Source of the DNA: Parabacteroides sp.
Lineage (GTDB): Bacteria > Bacteroidota > Bacteroidia > Bacteroidales > Tannerellaceae
DNA length: 58,604 nucleotides
Assembly (NCBI GenBank): GCA_028689545.1
Contig: JAQVCX010000009.1
Coordinates: 1-58,604, forward strand
Direction: 5' to 3'
Part shown: positions 43,949 through 52,411 of the stretch, piece by piece
Position numbering within the stretch: position 1 is the first letter of the stretch
Layout: each line of letters opens with the position of its first letter
Made by a program: the position numbers and the translations under genes
The notes under the pieces: model-generated
The model's database searches: none
The model's input: only the letters and a program-made list of their open reading frames with translations
Told to the model about the DNA's origin: nothing

Positions 43949-44971
43949 TTATTTGTCTTTTATGATAATCTCATCTCCCGAACGGGTCCACACATATTTG
44001 CCCTCCACGTCTACCTCACGAAGAATCTGATCCAACGAATAATCTCTCGTGAAGCTACCGGAGAAGATTTCCTTTCTCAAAGGATCGCTCTCTATACGGA
44101 TACGCACATTGAACTTACGCTCCAGATCCTTGGCGATACTCATGAAAGGTTGCTCGGAGAATTTCAGGTTACCGTCCATCCAAGAGAGGGCGGCCTTGGC
44201 ATTCACCTCGCTGACTCTTACCTTATTGGTCTCCTTATTAAAGCTTAGTTTCCGGTTTGGGGTCAAGGTTACATCGCCCGCATGGACAACCTCATCCCGC
44301 AAGCTCACGTTTACTTTTCCGGATACCAGAGTGACATCGGTCATCTCATCCACCCCGTAAGCCTTTACGTTGAAGCTGGTTCCTAGGACCTTGATGTCCA
44401 ACTTCTCTGATCTCACGATAAAAGGCTTCAAGGAATCCCGGGTAACCTCGAAGTAAGCCTCGCCGTCCAGCTGCACGCTACGTCCGTCCCTATTGAAATC
44501 GCTACCATACCGTAACGTGGAACCAGCGTTGAGCCATACCACGGATTGATCCGGCAAAACAACTTTCGTCTGGGCTCCCATAGGAGTTGTCGTCTCGAAA
44601 TAGGCCAAGATGGAAGAGTTCGGCTGGTCATGTCTCATACCTATATAATAAGAGGCGGTCCCCACCGACAGCAGGATCAAGACGGAGGCGGCTACTTTCG
44701 CTAGAAACCGGAAATTCAGCCAATGATTTTTCGGGGAAGGGGTAACGGGATCGGCAAGCGTCCCGAAGTGTTTCCGGAAATCGGCTTTCATACCGGCGGC
44801 GAACAAAGGCACATGCGCCGTAGCCCAGCAATCCGCCATCTCGGAAAGGTGTCGCATATGAGCGTCATCCGTCTCCAGCCATTGTAGTAATTCATTTCGC
44901 CCCTCCTCGGAGATATCTCCCATGAGGTAGCTATAAATTAAACCTTCTATGTGTTTATTCTCTATTTCCAT
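43949..44971 (-). CDS. FecR-type anti-sigma factor
   Basis: The 340-residue protein spans the inner membrane once (about 88-111, ASVLILLSVGTASYYIG). The cytoplasmic N-terminus should hold the sigma factor. The periplasmic part has a FecR domain (GAQTKVVLPDQSVVWLNAGS, GEAYFEVTRDSLKPFIVRS) and a C-terminal STN-like DUF4974 domain (LKFSEQPFMSIAKDLERKFN). It would receive the signal from the STN domain of the SusC-like transporter 77 nt downstream and release the ECF sigma factor encoded 83 nt upstream. Confidence 0.95.
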   Translation of the reverse strand: MEIENKHIEGLIYSYLMGDISEEGRNELLQWLETDDAHMRHLSEMADCWATAHVPLFAAGMKADFRKHFGTLADPVTPSPKNHWLNFRFLAKVAASVLILLSVGTASYYIGMRHDQPNSSILAYFETTTPMGAQTKVVLPDQSVVWLNAGSTLRYGSDFNRDGRSVQLDGEAYFEVTRDSLKPFIVRSEKLDIKVLGTSFNVKAYGVDEMTDVTLVSGKVNVSLRDEVVHAGDVTLTPNRKLSFNKETNKVRVSEVNAKAALSWMDGNLKFSEQPFMSIAKDLERKFNVRIRIESDPLRKEIFSGSFTRDYSLDQILREVDVEGKYVWTRSGDEIIIKDK

Positions 44972-45054
44972 GATATTAACAAAAGCGTCGGCTTTTTAAG
45001 GCCTGTTTCTATTATATACACAGGTTTTAGAGATTCCGTTTAAAGATATTACGA

Positions 45055-45648
45055 TTATTTTTCAAAAAGATTAAATGTAAGTAAAAAGAGAGGGTAAAGA
45101 TCTCCTAAAAGCAGGCGCAACTTCGTCAAGCCGATCTTGATCTGCACCCGCACCGTGCTCGAACTGATATTATTCGCGGCCGCTATTTCCTCATAGGTCT
45201 TGTTATGGTAAAGATATTGCACGAAGATGTCCCTGCATTTGGTGGGCAAGGAATCCACGGCACGATAGATTTCCTCCTCAAACTCCTTATTCTCCAGATA
45301 GGCTAGCGGATGAGGCTCGGCGTCTACCTGACATTCTTGTATCGACAATAAGCTTTCTTCCACATCGGACAAAGGGACTTCTCGCTGGCGTTTATCTCGT
45401 AGGTAATTCAAGCAATGGTTGCGTACCGAGCGAATCAAATAGGCGTTGACCGGATATATCAAGGCCGAATGATGGTTCCATACATTCATAAAGACATCAT
45501 TGACGATCTCACGTGCCGCCTCAGCGTTATAGACGTATTTGGTGGCTATCGCGCACAGATATACATAAAACGTCGTATATAATCGCTCAAAAGCCTTAGC
45601 GTCTCCATCATTGATCCGAGATATTATGTCCTCCTTTACAATTAGCAC
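45055..45648 (-). CDS. ECF-type RNA polymerase sigma factor
   Basis: The 197-residue protein has sigma region 2 (residues 20-90, with AAREIVNDVFMNVWNHH and LIRSVRNHCLNYLRDKRQRE). Region 4 (about 125-180) is a helix-turn-helix, YEEIAAANNISSSTVRVQIKIGLTKLR. It is of the type paired with FecR in Bacteroidota glycan loci, and it is the first gene of the cluster. A possible -7 element, TATTTTTG, lies on the minus strand at 45686-45693. It probably drives transcription of the SusC/SusD-like genes. Confidence 0.95.
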   Translation of the reverse strand: MLIVKEDIISRINDGDAKAFERLYTTFYVYLCAIATKYVYNAEAAREIVNDVFMNVWNHHSALIYPVNAYLIRSVRNHCLNYLRDKRQREVPLSDVEESLLSIQECQVDAEPHPLAYLENKEFEEEIYRAVDSLPTKCRDIFVQYLYHNKTYEEIAAANNISSSTVRVQIKIGLTKLRLLLGDLYPLFLLTFNLFEK

Positions 45649-45829
45649 AAATGTCAGCCCTTAAGTTTTATTCACTATTGAATCACAAAAATAATGAAAT
45701 ATTCCAAGGTTACCTCACTTTCTGTTTTAAAGTGCGCCTAAAACAGCTATTCCTCCATAATCATACCATCCCCCTCCTATGCCTCGTCGATAAAAACGCT
45801 CCGTGGCGGGTCGCGGTAACGCAAAAAAA

Positions 45830-45851
45830 AGAGTGGCAATAGTGCCACTCT
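45830..45851 (-). terminator. Terminator after the DEAD-box helicase gene
   Basis: On the minus strand AGAGTGGCA pairs perfectly with TGCCACTCT around a 4-nt loop, followed by eight T. It lies 17 nt after the stop at 45868. Confidence 0.95.
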
Positions 45852-45867
45852 ACTATAAGATATTCTT

Positions 45868-47136
45868 TTACTTTGAGGGATTGGCGGCGCGCTTCTTGTT
45901 ACGCCAGAAACTGCCGTCGCGCTTGCTTCCGAACATATTACGGCGTTTCGCTTCTTCCTTGATCGCCTCCTTCTTCTCGGCTACGGCGGCTTTCACCTCA
46001 CGGGTCTCATACATATGGCCTCCGGCTACGGGGACTTCCTTGCCGATCAGTTTCTGGATATCCTTCAGCAAAGGCACCTCCTCGGCGTCGCAGAAAGAGA
46101 AAGCCACGCCTTCACGGCCCGCACGGCCCGTACGCCCGATACGGTGCACGTAGGTCTCGGGTACGTTGGGAAGCTCGTAGTTGATGACGTGCGTCAGATG
46201 ATCCACGTCGATTCCGCGGGCGGCGATGTCCGTGGCGATCAGTACACGGGTGGTATGATCCTTGAAGTTCGTCAAGGCACGCTGGCGGGCGGTCTGGCTC
46301 TTATTGCCATGGATGGCCTCCGCCCCGATCTCCTCCTTCGACAAGCTACGGGCCACCTTGTCCGCCCCATGCTTCGTACGGGTAAAGATCAATACGGACT
46401 CCAGCTTCGGGTTCTCCAGCAGGCTTTTCAGCAAGTCGATCTTCTCGGCCTTATCGACGAAATAGACGGATTGGTCGATCGCGTCTACGGTAGACGATGC
46501 CGGGGTTACCTCCACCTTTCGGGGGGCGTTCAAGATCGTACCCGCCAGGCGCTCGATCTCGGGGGGCATGGTAGCGGAGAAGAACAAGGACTGGCGTTTC
46601 TTGGGCAATAGCGGCAGGATACGCTTGATGTCGTGGATGAAGCCCATGTCCAACATACGGTCCGCCTCGTCCAGCACGAAATACTCCAAGGTATCCAGGT
46701 GGATGAACCCTTGCCCGATCAAGTCGAGCAGACGTCCGGGCGTAGCGATCAGGATATCGATGCCTTTTTGCAGGGCTTCCGTCTGGTGCTTCTGGCTCAC
46801 GCCGCCGAATATCACCGTATGGCGCAACCCGGCGAAACGGCCGTAAGCGGCGAAGCTCTCGTCGATCTGGATGGCGAGCTCACGGGTGGGCGTAAGGATC
46901 AACGCCTTGATACCTCGTTTGTAACCTTTCTTCTGTTGGAGATATAACCGCTGGATAATCGGGATGGAGAACGCCGCCGTCTTACCGGTTCCTGTCTGGG
47001 CGCAACCCAATAAATCATAACCTTGCGAAACGATAGGGATCGCTTCTGATTGTATAGGTGTTGGAGTTGTATAACCTTCTTGCGCGAGAGCCTTATATAT
47101 CGGCTCTATTAAATCTAATTCTTCAAATGTCATCAC
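45868..47136 (-). CDS. DEAD-box RNA helicase (RhlE-like)
   Basis: The 422-residue protein has the full set of DEAD-box motifs: Q motif with TPTPIQ, Walker [31 protein letters not shown], and [13 protein letters not shown]. The short basic C-terminus ([19 protein letters not shown]) is typical of the RhlE group in Bacteroidota, which act in ribosome assembly and RNA turnover. The product is cytoplasmic. It is divergent from recQ, and this gene marks the start of the G+C-rich section. A possible -7 element is at 47182-47189. Confidence 0.94.
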   Translation of the reverse strand: MMTFEELDLIEPIYKALAQEGYTTPTPIQSEAIPIVSQGYDLLGCAQTGTGKTAAFSIPIIQRLYLQQKKGYKRGIKALILTPTRELAIQIDESFAAYGRFAGLRHTVIFGGVSQKHQTEALQKGIDILIATPGRLLDLIGQGFIHLDTLEYFVLDEADRMLDMGFIHDIKRILPLLPKKRQSLFFSATMPPEIERLAGTILNAPRKVEVTPASSTVDAIDQSVYFVDKAEKIDLLKSLLENPKLESVLIFTRTKHGADKVARSLSKEEIGAEAIHGNKSQTARQRALTNFKDHTTRVLIATDIAARGIDVDHLTHVINYELPNVPETYVHRIGRTGRAGREGVAFSFCDAEEVPLLKDIQKLIGKEVPVAGGHMYETREVKAAVAEKKEAIKEEAKRRNMFGSKRDGSFWRNKKRAANPSK

Positions 47137-47181
47137 TAAAATAGGGTGAGCCTTCGCGGCTCGTTATGTAAATAATGTGGG

Positions 47182-47189
47182 CAAAGGTA
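47182..47189 (-). promoter_or_regulatory. Possible -7 element of the DEAD-box gene
   Basis: The minus strand reads TACCTTTG, matching TANNTTTG, 45 nt before the ATG at 47136. No clear -33 box is seen. Confidence 0.45.
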
Positions 47190-47210
47190 GCTAAATTTAT
47201 CCATATAGAC

Positions 47211-47218
47211 TAACTTCG
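47211..47218 (+). promoter_or_regulatory. Possible recQ -7 element (TANNTTCG variant)
   Basis: TAACTTCG lies 25 nt before the recQ ATG. It differs from the usual TANNTTTG by C at the seventh place, as do the boxes before the next rightward genes at 49158, 50834 and 52412. Confidence 0.4.
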
Positions 47219-47243
47219 CGTCCTTTATCCGGTAAAAAAGCAT

Positions 47244-49088
47244 ATGAAAGAATTGTTACTACTACTGAAGAAGTTCTTCGGATATACCTCTTTCCGCCCT
47301 TTGCAGGCGGACATCATACAGCGTATCTTGCGGAAGGAGGACTCGCTGGTGCTGATGCCCACGGGCGGCGGCAAGTCGATCTGCTTCCAGCTGCCGGCCA
47401 TCTACCTGCCGGGGGTGACGCTGGTGGTGTCTCCCCTGATCGCCTTGATGAAGGACCAGGTGGAGGGGCTGATCGCCAACGGAGTGCCGGCGGCGACGCT
47501 GAACAGCATGATGCCAGAAGAGGAGCAAGAGCGGGTGAAGCAGCTTTGCGTGCAGGGCAAGATCAAGCTATTGTATATCTCGCCGGAGCGGATCAAGGTG
47601 GAGGCGGATTGGTTCCTGCCCCGGCTGGACATCTCGCTCATCGCCATCGACGAGGCGCATTGCGTATCGCACTGGGGGCACGACTTCCGCCCGGAGTACA
47701 CGCAGCTGGCGATCTTGAAGGAGCGCCTGCCGAAAGTCCCCGTAGTGGCGCTGACCGCCACCGCCGACAAGATCACCCGGAAGGATATCGTGGAGCAGCT
47801 GCGGCTGCGGGAGCCGCAGACGTTCATATCGTCGTTCGACCGCCCGAACATCTCCCTCACCGTGCGCCGGGGGCTTAACAAGAAGGAGAAGATAGCCGCC
47901 ATCGTCCATTTCATACGGGGGCACCGGGAGCAGAGCGGCATCGTCTATTGCATGCGCCGCAACGACACGACCGAGCTGGCCGAGGAGCTGGCAACGTATA
48001 ATATCAAGGCCACCGCCTACCACGCCGGCCTGCCGCCCGCCCAGCGGGAGCAGGCGCAGAATGACTTCATCAACGACCGGGTGGACGTGGTGTGCGCCAC
48101 GGTGGCTTTCGGGATGGGCATAGACAAGAGCAACGTGCGCTGGGTGGTGCATTACAGCATGCCGGGCAGCATCGAGAATTATTACCAGGAGATAGGCCGC
48201 GCCGGAAGGGACGGGATGAGGAGCGACGCCCTCTTGTTTTACTCCTTGAGCGACCTGATCGTGCTGCGCCGTTTCGCCGAGGAGAGCGGCCAGAGCGAGG
48301 TGAACCTGGAGAAGCTGGAGCGGATGAAGCGGTATTGCGAGTCGGACATGTGCCGCCGCCGCGTCTTGCTCAGCTACTTCGGCGAGGAGGCGGACCACGA
48401 TTGCGGCAACTGCGACGTGTGCAAGAACCCCCCGCGGCGCTTCGACGGCAGCGTCTTGATCCAAAAGGCGCTGAGCGCCATCGTCCGGACCGGCGAGCAC
48501 GTGGGCACGCAGATGCTGATCGACATACTCCGCGCCTCCGCCCGGGCGGAGCTGCTGGAGAGGGGGTACGACAGGCTGAAGACGTATGGCGCCGGGCGAG
48601 ACCTCTCTTATAAGGAATGGAAGGAGTACATCTACCAGATGATCCAGCTCGGGTACATGGAGATAGACTACGCCGCCGAGCGTGTCTTGCGAATGACCCC
48701 CCTGGGGCGGCGCGTGCTGTACGGCGAGCAGAAGGCCCAGCTCGTCGTCTACCGCGAGCCGGAGGAGCTGTCGCGCCCCGTCCGCAAGGGCGAGCGGAAG
48801 CCCTCCTCCTCCTTCAAGGCCCAGCCGATCCGCCCGATCCGGTCCGCCTCCACGGACGATACCTTGCTGGACTCCCTCCGCCAGCTCCGCAAGCAGATCG
48901 CCGAGCGCGAGCGCATGCCGGCCTATATCATCTTCTCCGACGATTCCCTGGAGGACATGGTGGAGAAGAAACCCGTCACCCTGGACCAATTCAGCGACAT
49001 CCGCGGCGTGGGCCAGATCAAGCTAGACCGCTACGGGAAGGTGTTCGTGGCGCTGATACGCTTCGTGCTGAAGCTGCCGAAGGAGTGA
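47244..49088 (+). CDS. recQ: ATP-dependent DNA helicase RecQ
   Basis: RecQ unwinds DNA 3' to 5' in recombination and fork repair. The 614-residue protein has Walker A PTGGGKS, DEAH, TATADK, and QEIGRAGRDG in the helicase core. The zinc cysteines follow (CESDMC, then CGNCDVC), then a winged-helix RQC domain (about 410-500) and an HRDC domain at the C-terminus (residues about 530-614). Codon use here is strongly biased to C and G at third positions, giving long spurious antisense frames. It is a single gene with no clear downstream terminator. Confidence 0.96.
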   Translation: MKELLLLLKKFFGYTSFRPLQADIIQRILRKEDSLVLMPTGGGKSICFQLPAIYLPGVTLVVSPLIALMKDQVEGLIANGVPAATLNSMMPEEEQERVKQLCVQGKIKLLYISPERIKVEADWFLPRLDISLIAIDEAHCVSHWGHDFRPEYTQLAILKERLPKVPVVALTATADKITRKDIVEQLRLREPQTFISSFDRPNISLTVRRGLNKKEKIAAIVHFIRGHREQSGIVYCMRRNDTTELAEELATYNIKATAYHAGLPPAQREQAQNDFINDRVDVVCATVAFGMGIDKSNVRWVVHYSMPGSIENYYQEIGRAGRDGMRSDALLFYSLSDLIVLRRFAEESGQSEVNLEKLERMKRYCESDMCRRRVLLSYFGEEADHDCGNCDVCKNPPRRFDGSVLIQKALSAIVRTGEHVGTQMLIDILRASARAELLERGYDRLKTYGAGRDLSYKEWKEYIYQMIQLGYMEIDYAAERVLRMTPLGRRVLYGEQKAQLVVYREPEELSRPVRKGERKPSSSFKAQPIRPIRSASTDDTLLDSLRQLRKQIAERERMPAYIIFSDDSLEDMVEKKPVTLDQFSDIRGVGQIKLDRYGKVFVALIRFVLKLPKE

Positions 49089-49157
49089 GGCGCGCGCTTT
49101 TGGCACGCCCCCCATTCTTTTAATAAGGATATCGTCGCCTTTCTCCCAAACAATCCG

Positions 49158-49165
49158 TATCTTCG
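49158..49165 (+). promoter_or_regulatory. Possible -7 element of the AAA-ATPase/nuclease gene
   Basis: TATCTTCG lies 27 nt before the ATG at 49193, another TANNTTCG form. The -33 box is not clear. Confidence 0.4.
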
Positions 49166-49192
49166 TGTCACATTAATAAACAGCATTGCATT

Positions 49193-50761
49193 ATGACTAT
49201 AACATCCGACAACCGCAAGCTCCCCATCGGGATACAAAGCTTCGAGTTCCTTCGCACGGAAGGATACCTCTACGTAGATAAGACCGCCCTCATCCACCGC
49301 CTGGTCACGATGGGCAAACCCTATTTCCTAAGCCGCCCGCGCCGCTTCGGCAAAAGCCTGCTGCTCTCTACCCTCGAATGCTATTTCCAAGGGAAGAAAG
49401 AGCTGTTCAAGGGGCTTGCCATCGAGAAGATGGAACAGGACTGGCTGGAGTATCCGGTGTTACACCTCAGCCTCAACGCCGAGAAATACGACAGCAAGGA
49501 AGCGCTAGCCGAGATGCTCGAACGACAGCTCAAGGAATGGGAAGAACGCTACGAGACCGGCGGCGAAGGCTTCACCTACTCCGGACGCTTCATGACCGTC
49601 ATCCGCAAGGCCTGCGAGAAGACCGGACGGCGCGTGGCCGTCTTGATCGACGAGTACGACAAGCCGATGCTCCGCACCATGCACGACGAGGCGCTCCAGA
49701 AAGACTTCCGCGAGACGCTCACGGCCTTCTACACCGTGCTCAAAGATGCCGACCCTTGGCTGCAGTTCGTCTTTATCACCGGCGTGACGAAGTTCGCGCA
49801 GATGGGTATCTTCAGCGAGCTCAACCAGCTGAACGATATCAGCTTCGACATCGAGTACGACACGCTTTGCGGAATGACCCACACGGAAATAGAGACCACA
49901 TTCCGCCCCGAGCTGGAAGCGATGGCGGCGAAGAACAAGCTCTCCTTCGAGGAGACACTGGCCACGATGACCCGCCAGTACGACGGCTACCGCTTCACCT
50001 CCGACGAGGAGTTCCATCCGATGTACAACCCCTTCAGCGTGCTGAGCGCGCTCAGCAAAAGCAGGTTCGGCAACTATTGGTTCGCCAGCGGCACGCCTAC
50101 CTTCCTCGTCGAGATGCTTCAGAAAACAGATTACGACCTCCGCCGGATGGAGGGCATAGAGGTGTCGGCCGCGAGCCTGTCCGACGACCGCGCCAACATA
50201 CACAACCCCATCCCGATGATCTACCAAAGCGGCTATCTCACGATCAAGGACTACGACGAGGAGTTCAAGCTTTATACGCTCAACTTCCCGAACGAGGAGG
50301 TCAAGTACGGCTTCCTTAACTTCGTAGCCCCTTTCTACACGCCCCTCAGGGGGGACGAGACCTCCTTTTATATCGGCAAGTTCGTGCAAGAGCTGCGAAA
50401 GGGCGATACCGAGGCCTTCCTCACCCGCCTGCGCGCCTTCTTCGCGGACATCCCCTATGAGCTGAACGACAAGACGGAACGGCATTACCAGGTCATATTC
50501 TACCTGGTATTCAAACTCATGGGGCAGTATGCCGAGGCCGAGGTACGCAGCGCGAAAGGGCGGGCCGACGCCGTGGTAAAGACAAGCGATTACATCTACG
50601 TCTTCGAGTTCAAGCTAAACGGCACGACCGAGGAGGCCCTGCGCCAGATAGACGACAAGGGCTACCTCATACCCTATTCCGCCGACGGCCGCCCTGTCGT
50701 GAAGGTAGGCGTCTCTTTCGACAAGCAAGAAAGAAACATCGGGGAATGGGTGATCGGGTAG
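49193..50761 (+). CDS. AAA-ATPase-like protein with PD-(D/E)XK nuclease domain
   Basis: The 522-residue protein matches the AAA-ATPase-like (PF09820) plus PDDEXK_9 family, which is often present in many copies in Bacteroidota genomes and has no settled function. The N-terminus has IGIQSFEFLRTEGYLYVDKT and the P-loop-like FLSRPRRFGKS (45-55). A Walker B-like VLIDEYDKP comes near residue 150. The C-terminal nuclease-fold domain (about 430-510) shows GRADAVV followed by VFEFKLNG, the likely D and E-x-K residues. Both catalytic sets look intact. It is a stand-alone gene in the accessory stretch between recQ and mfd. Confidence 0.88.
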   Translation: MTITSDNRKLPIGIQSFEFLRTEGYLYVDKTALIHRLVTMGKPYFLSRPRRFGKSLLLSTLECYFQGKKELFKGLAIEKMEQDWLEYPVLHLSLNAEKYDSKEALAEMLERQLKEWEERYETGGEGFTYSGRFMTVIRKACEKTGRRVAVLIDEYDKPMLRTMHDEALQKDFRETLTAFYTVLKDADPWLQFVFITGVTKFAQMGIFSELNQLNDISFDIEYDTLCGMTHTEIETTFRPELEAMAAKNKLSFEETLATMTRQYDGYRFTSDEEFHPMYNPFSVLSALSKSRFGNYWFASGTPTFLVEMLQKTDYDLRRMEGIEVSAASLSDDRANIHNPIPMIYQSGYLTIKDYDEEFKLYTLNFPNEEVKYGFLNFVAPFYTPLRGDETSFYIGKFVQELRKGDTEAFLTRLRAFFADIPYELNDKTERHYQVIFYLVFKLMGQYAEAEVRSAKGRADAVVKTSDYIYVFEFKLNGTTEEALRQIDDKGYLIPYSADGRPVVKVGVSFDKQERNIGEWVIG

Positions 50762-50810
50762 CCGGAATCCGGAAAATCATCCTCGCGCCGCATAAATCAC
50801 GCCGGAATAG

Positions 50811-50841
50811 TTGCGCCGTAAGATAAAAAGGCCTACATTCG
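50811..50841 (+). promoter_or_regulatory. Promoter of the DUF4469-type gene
   Basis: A -33 TTG (50811-50813) and a -7 TACATTCG (50834-50841) are 20 nt apart, 29 nt before the ATG. This is the best-supported TANNTTCG-type promoter in the window. Confidence 0.55.
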
Positions 50842-50870
50842 GCACAGTAATTACTTAAATCTTATTAATT

Positions 50871-51626
50871 ATGGCTGATTATAGTTTTAACGCGGAGCTA
50901 TACGACAATCCGCTTACCGAGAAAGCGGGCGACTTTATAGCGCGCGCCGTAGTGAACAGTACCACACGCAACGCCGACATCGCCCGGCGCATCAAGGAGC
51001 GAGGGTCCGAGCTGGAGGAGAAAACCATCACCTACGTGCTCGATACCGCCGACGAGATGAAGGCCGCCGCCGTCGCACGGGGCGAAAGCGTGGTAGACGG
51101 CATGGGGCAATACCTCGTAAATATCACCGGGACGTTCGAGAGCGCCACGGCGAAGTTCAACCCCGCCATCCACAGCCTCGGGGTGAGCTACAACCCCGGC
51201 AAGGTGCTGCGAGAGTTGTTCACCAAAACGACCGTGAACGTGGTCAACGTAGCCACCACCGGCCCGGTGATCGGCAAGGTGACAGACTCCAAATCGAAGA
51301 CCGTGAACGACAAGCTGACCCCGAACCAGCCCTGCGTCATCAACGGCAGCAACCTCAAGATCGTGGGCGACGAGGCCACCGTGGGCGTATTCTTTATCAA
51401 GGACGACGACAAGGCCATCACCCCCTGCTCGCTCATCGTTCATAACAACCCCAGCGAGCTGACCGTGATGATCCCGGCGCTGGCCGACGGGCTGTATAGG
51501 ATGAGGATAGTCACCAATTTCGCCACGGGTAGCAAGCAAACGAAAGAACCTCGCTCCACCGATTTCCATATCCTCCTCACCGTAGGTACCGGAGGCGGGG
51601 GCAGCGAGAGCCCCGACGAGATCTAA
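50871..51626 (+). CDS. HU-like/DUF4469 family protein
   Basis: The 251-residue protein appears to be built of an N-terminal HU-like DNA-binding fold (about 1-125: RRIKERGSELEEKTITYVLD and GRGESVV-type turn, then YLVNITGTFESATAKFNP) and a C-terminal Ig/TIG-like domain (about 135-240, VINGSNLKIVGDEATVGVFF). This layout is found in DUF4469 proteins of Bacteroidota, which are of unknown function. No signal peptide is seen. It has a possible promoter of its own and is followed directly by the third palindrome array. The final Gly/Ser-rich tail is probably disordered. Confidence 0.7.
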   Translation: MADYSFNAELYDNPLTEKAGDFIARAVVNSTTRNADIARRIKERGSELEEKTITYVLDTADEMKAAAVARGESVVDGMGQYLVNITGTFESATAKFNPAIHSLGVSYNPGKVLRELFTKTTVNVVNVATTGPVIGKVTDSKSKTVNDKLTPNQPCVINGSNLKIVGDEATVGVFFIKDDDKAITPCSLIVHNNPSELTVMIPALADGLYRMRIVTNFATGSKQTKEPRSTDFHILLTVGTGGGGSESPDEI

Positions 51627-51628
51627 GA

Positions 51629-51752
51629 CCGGCAAGGGAGGCTTGCCTTACCAGGCAAGTCGCTCTTGCCTTACCGGGCAAACCTCTCTTGCCTTACCAG
51701 GCAAGCCTTCCTTGCCTTACCTAGGCAACGATGACTTGCCCGGTAAGGCAAG
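51629..51752. repeat. 23-bp palindrome array, locus 3 (after the DUF4469-type gene)
   Basis: Units with TTGCC-(TTACC)-(A/G)GGCAA palindromes start at 51643, 51666, 51689 and 51712, 23 bp apart. The fourth unit carries one extra base (TTACCTAGGCAA), so the fifth starts at 51736. The fifth is in the reverse orientation (TTGCCCGGTAAGGCAA). A half-unit, GGCAAG, precedes the first. Each unit can fold as a short hairpin. The array begins about 3 nt after the stop at 51626 and resembles those at 6192 and 25922 in design. Confidence 0.88.
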
Positions 51753-51838
51753 ACACCCCGCCTAAAATATGTTAAAACAAAATCACAACTCTAAACCTCA
51801 AGTAAAAATCACTAGCAAACCTAATCACAATACACAAC

Positions 51839-52384
51839 ATGCACAAGAAAAACTCAATCAAACAACTTCTTCGACGCGGATGCCTCCTACTGGGGATCAG
51901 CGCGATAACCGGCTCGGCCCTCGCGTGGGACTTCGCCGAGCACCGTAAGATTGGCGACCGCGCCATGAGCCTCATCCCCCGCTACCTGGTGGAGAACGGG
52001 ATCTTCCCCGACGAGGCCACGGCGGACAGCGTCTTGCTGCGAACCCTCAACATGTCGCACGTACGCGAGTCGAACGCCTACGCCATGAACGAGCTGACGC
52101 AGCTGCCCAACATCGTCACCTACGGCACCCTCTGCGGGCTGGCCGGCGACCACGTGGCGAACCCCATGCTGCTGGAGACGGGCCTGCAGACCCATTTCTC
52201 CAAGACCAACCGAACCCTGGCCCTAGAGACGCGGGCCATGGGCGAGTTCCTCACCGGGGCCAACAGCAAGGAGCTGCTCGACATCAACCTCGCCTACGGA
52301 ATCCTCGCCATCAAGGACCTCTCCCACTTCTACGCCTACGGAAACGGGCTGAACGAGCACCTCAAGATAATAGATTTAGCATAA
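51839..52384 (+). CDS. Short exported protein, possible remnant of a zinc phospholipase C/S1-P1 type enzyme
   Basis: I cannot place this 181-residue protein firmly. It has a signal peptide ending GSALA, so the mature protein would begin WDFAEHRKIGDRAM. A tryptophan right after the cleavage site with a nearby histidine recalls the zinc-coordinating start of phospholipase C and S1/P1 nucleases. AGDHVANP and LSHFYAYGNGLNEH could be further ligand segments. Those families are normally longer, so this could be a truncated or simply a different small protein. It lies 45 nt before mfd and after the third palindrome array. Confidence 0.5.
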   Translation: MHKKNSIKQLLRRGCLLLGISAITGSALAWDFAEHRKIGDRAMSLIPRYLVENGIFPDEATADSVLLRTLNMSHVRESNAYAMNELTQLPNIVTYGTLCGLAGDHVANPMLLETGLQTHFSKTNRTLALETRAMGEFLTGANSKELLDINLAYGILAIKDLSHFYAYGNGLNEHLKIIDLA

Positions 52385-52411
52385 CACGTCTTCTTTTTTG
52401 CGCAAAAAGGT

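Noticed and set aside
45721..45760. Fourth palindrome array
   Set aside because: Only a single CTGTTTTA...TAAAACAG inverted repeat is seen at about 45722-45746, without periodic copies.
47568..48989. Long antisense open frame (about 470 codons) opposite recQ
   Set aside because: It lies wholly within recQ, which has all helicase motifs in the other strand. The frame is open because the DNA is rich in G+C. Its translation is low in complexity (rich in Leu, Val, His, Gly) and resembles no family.
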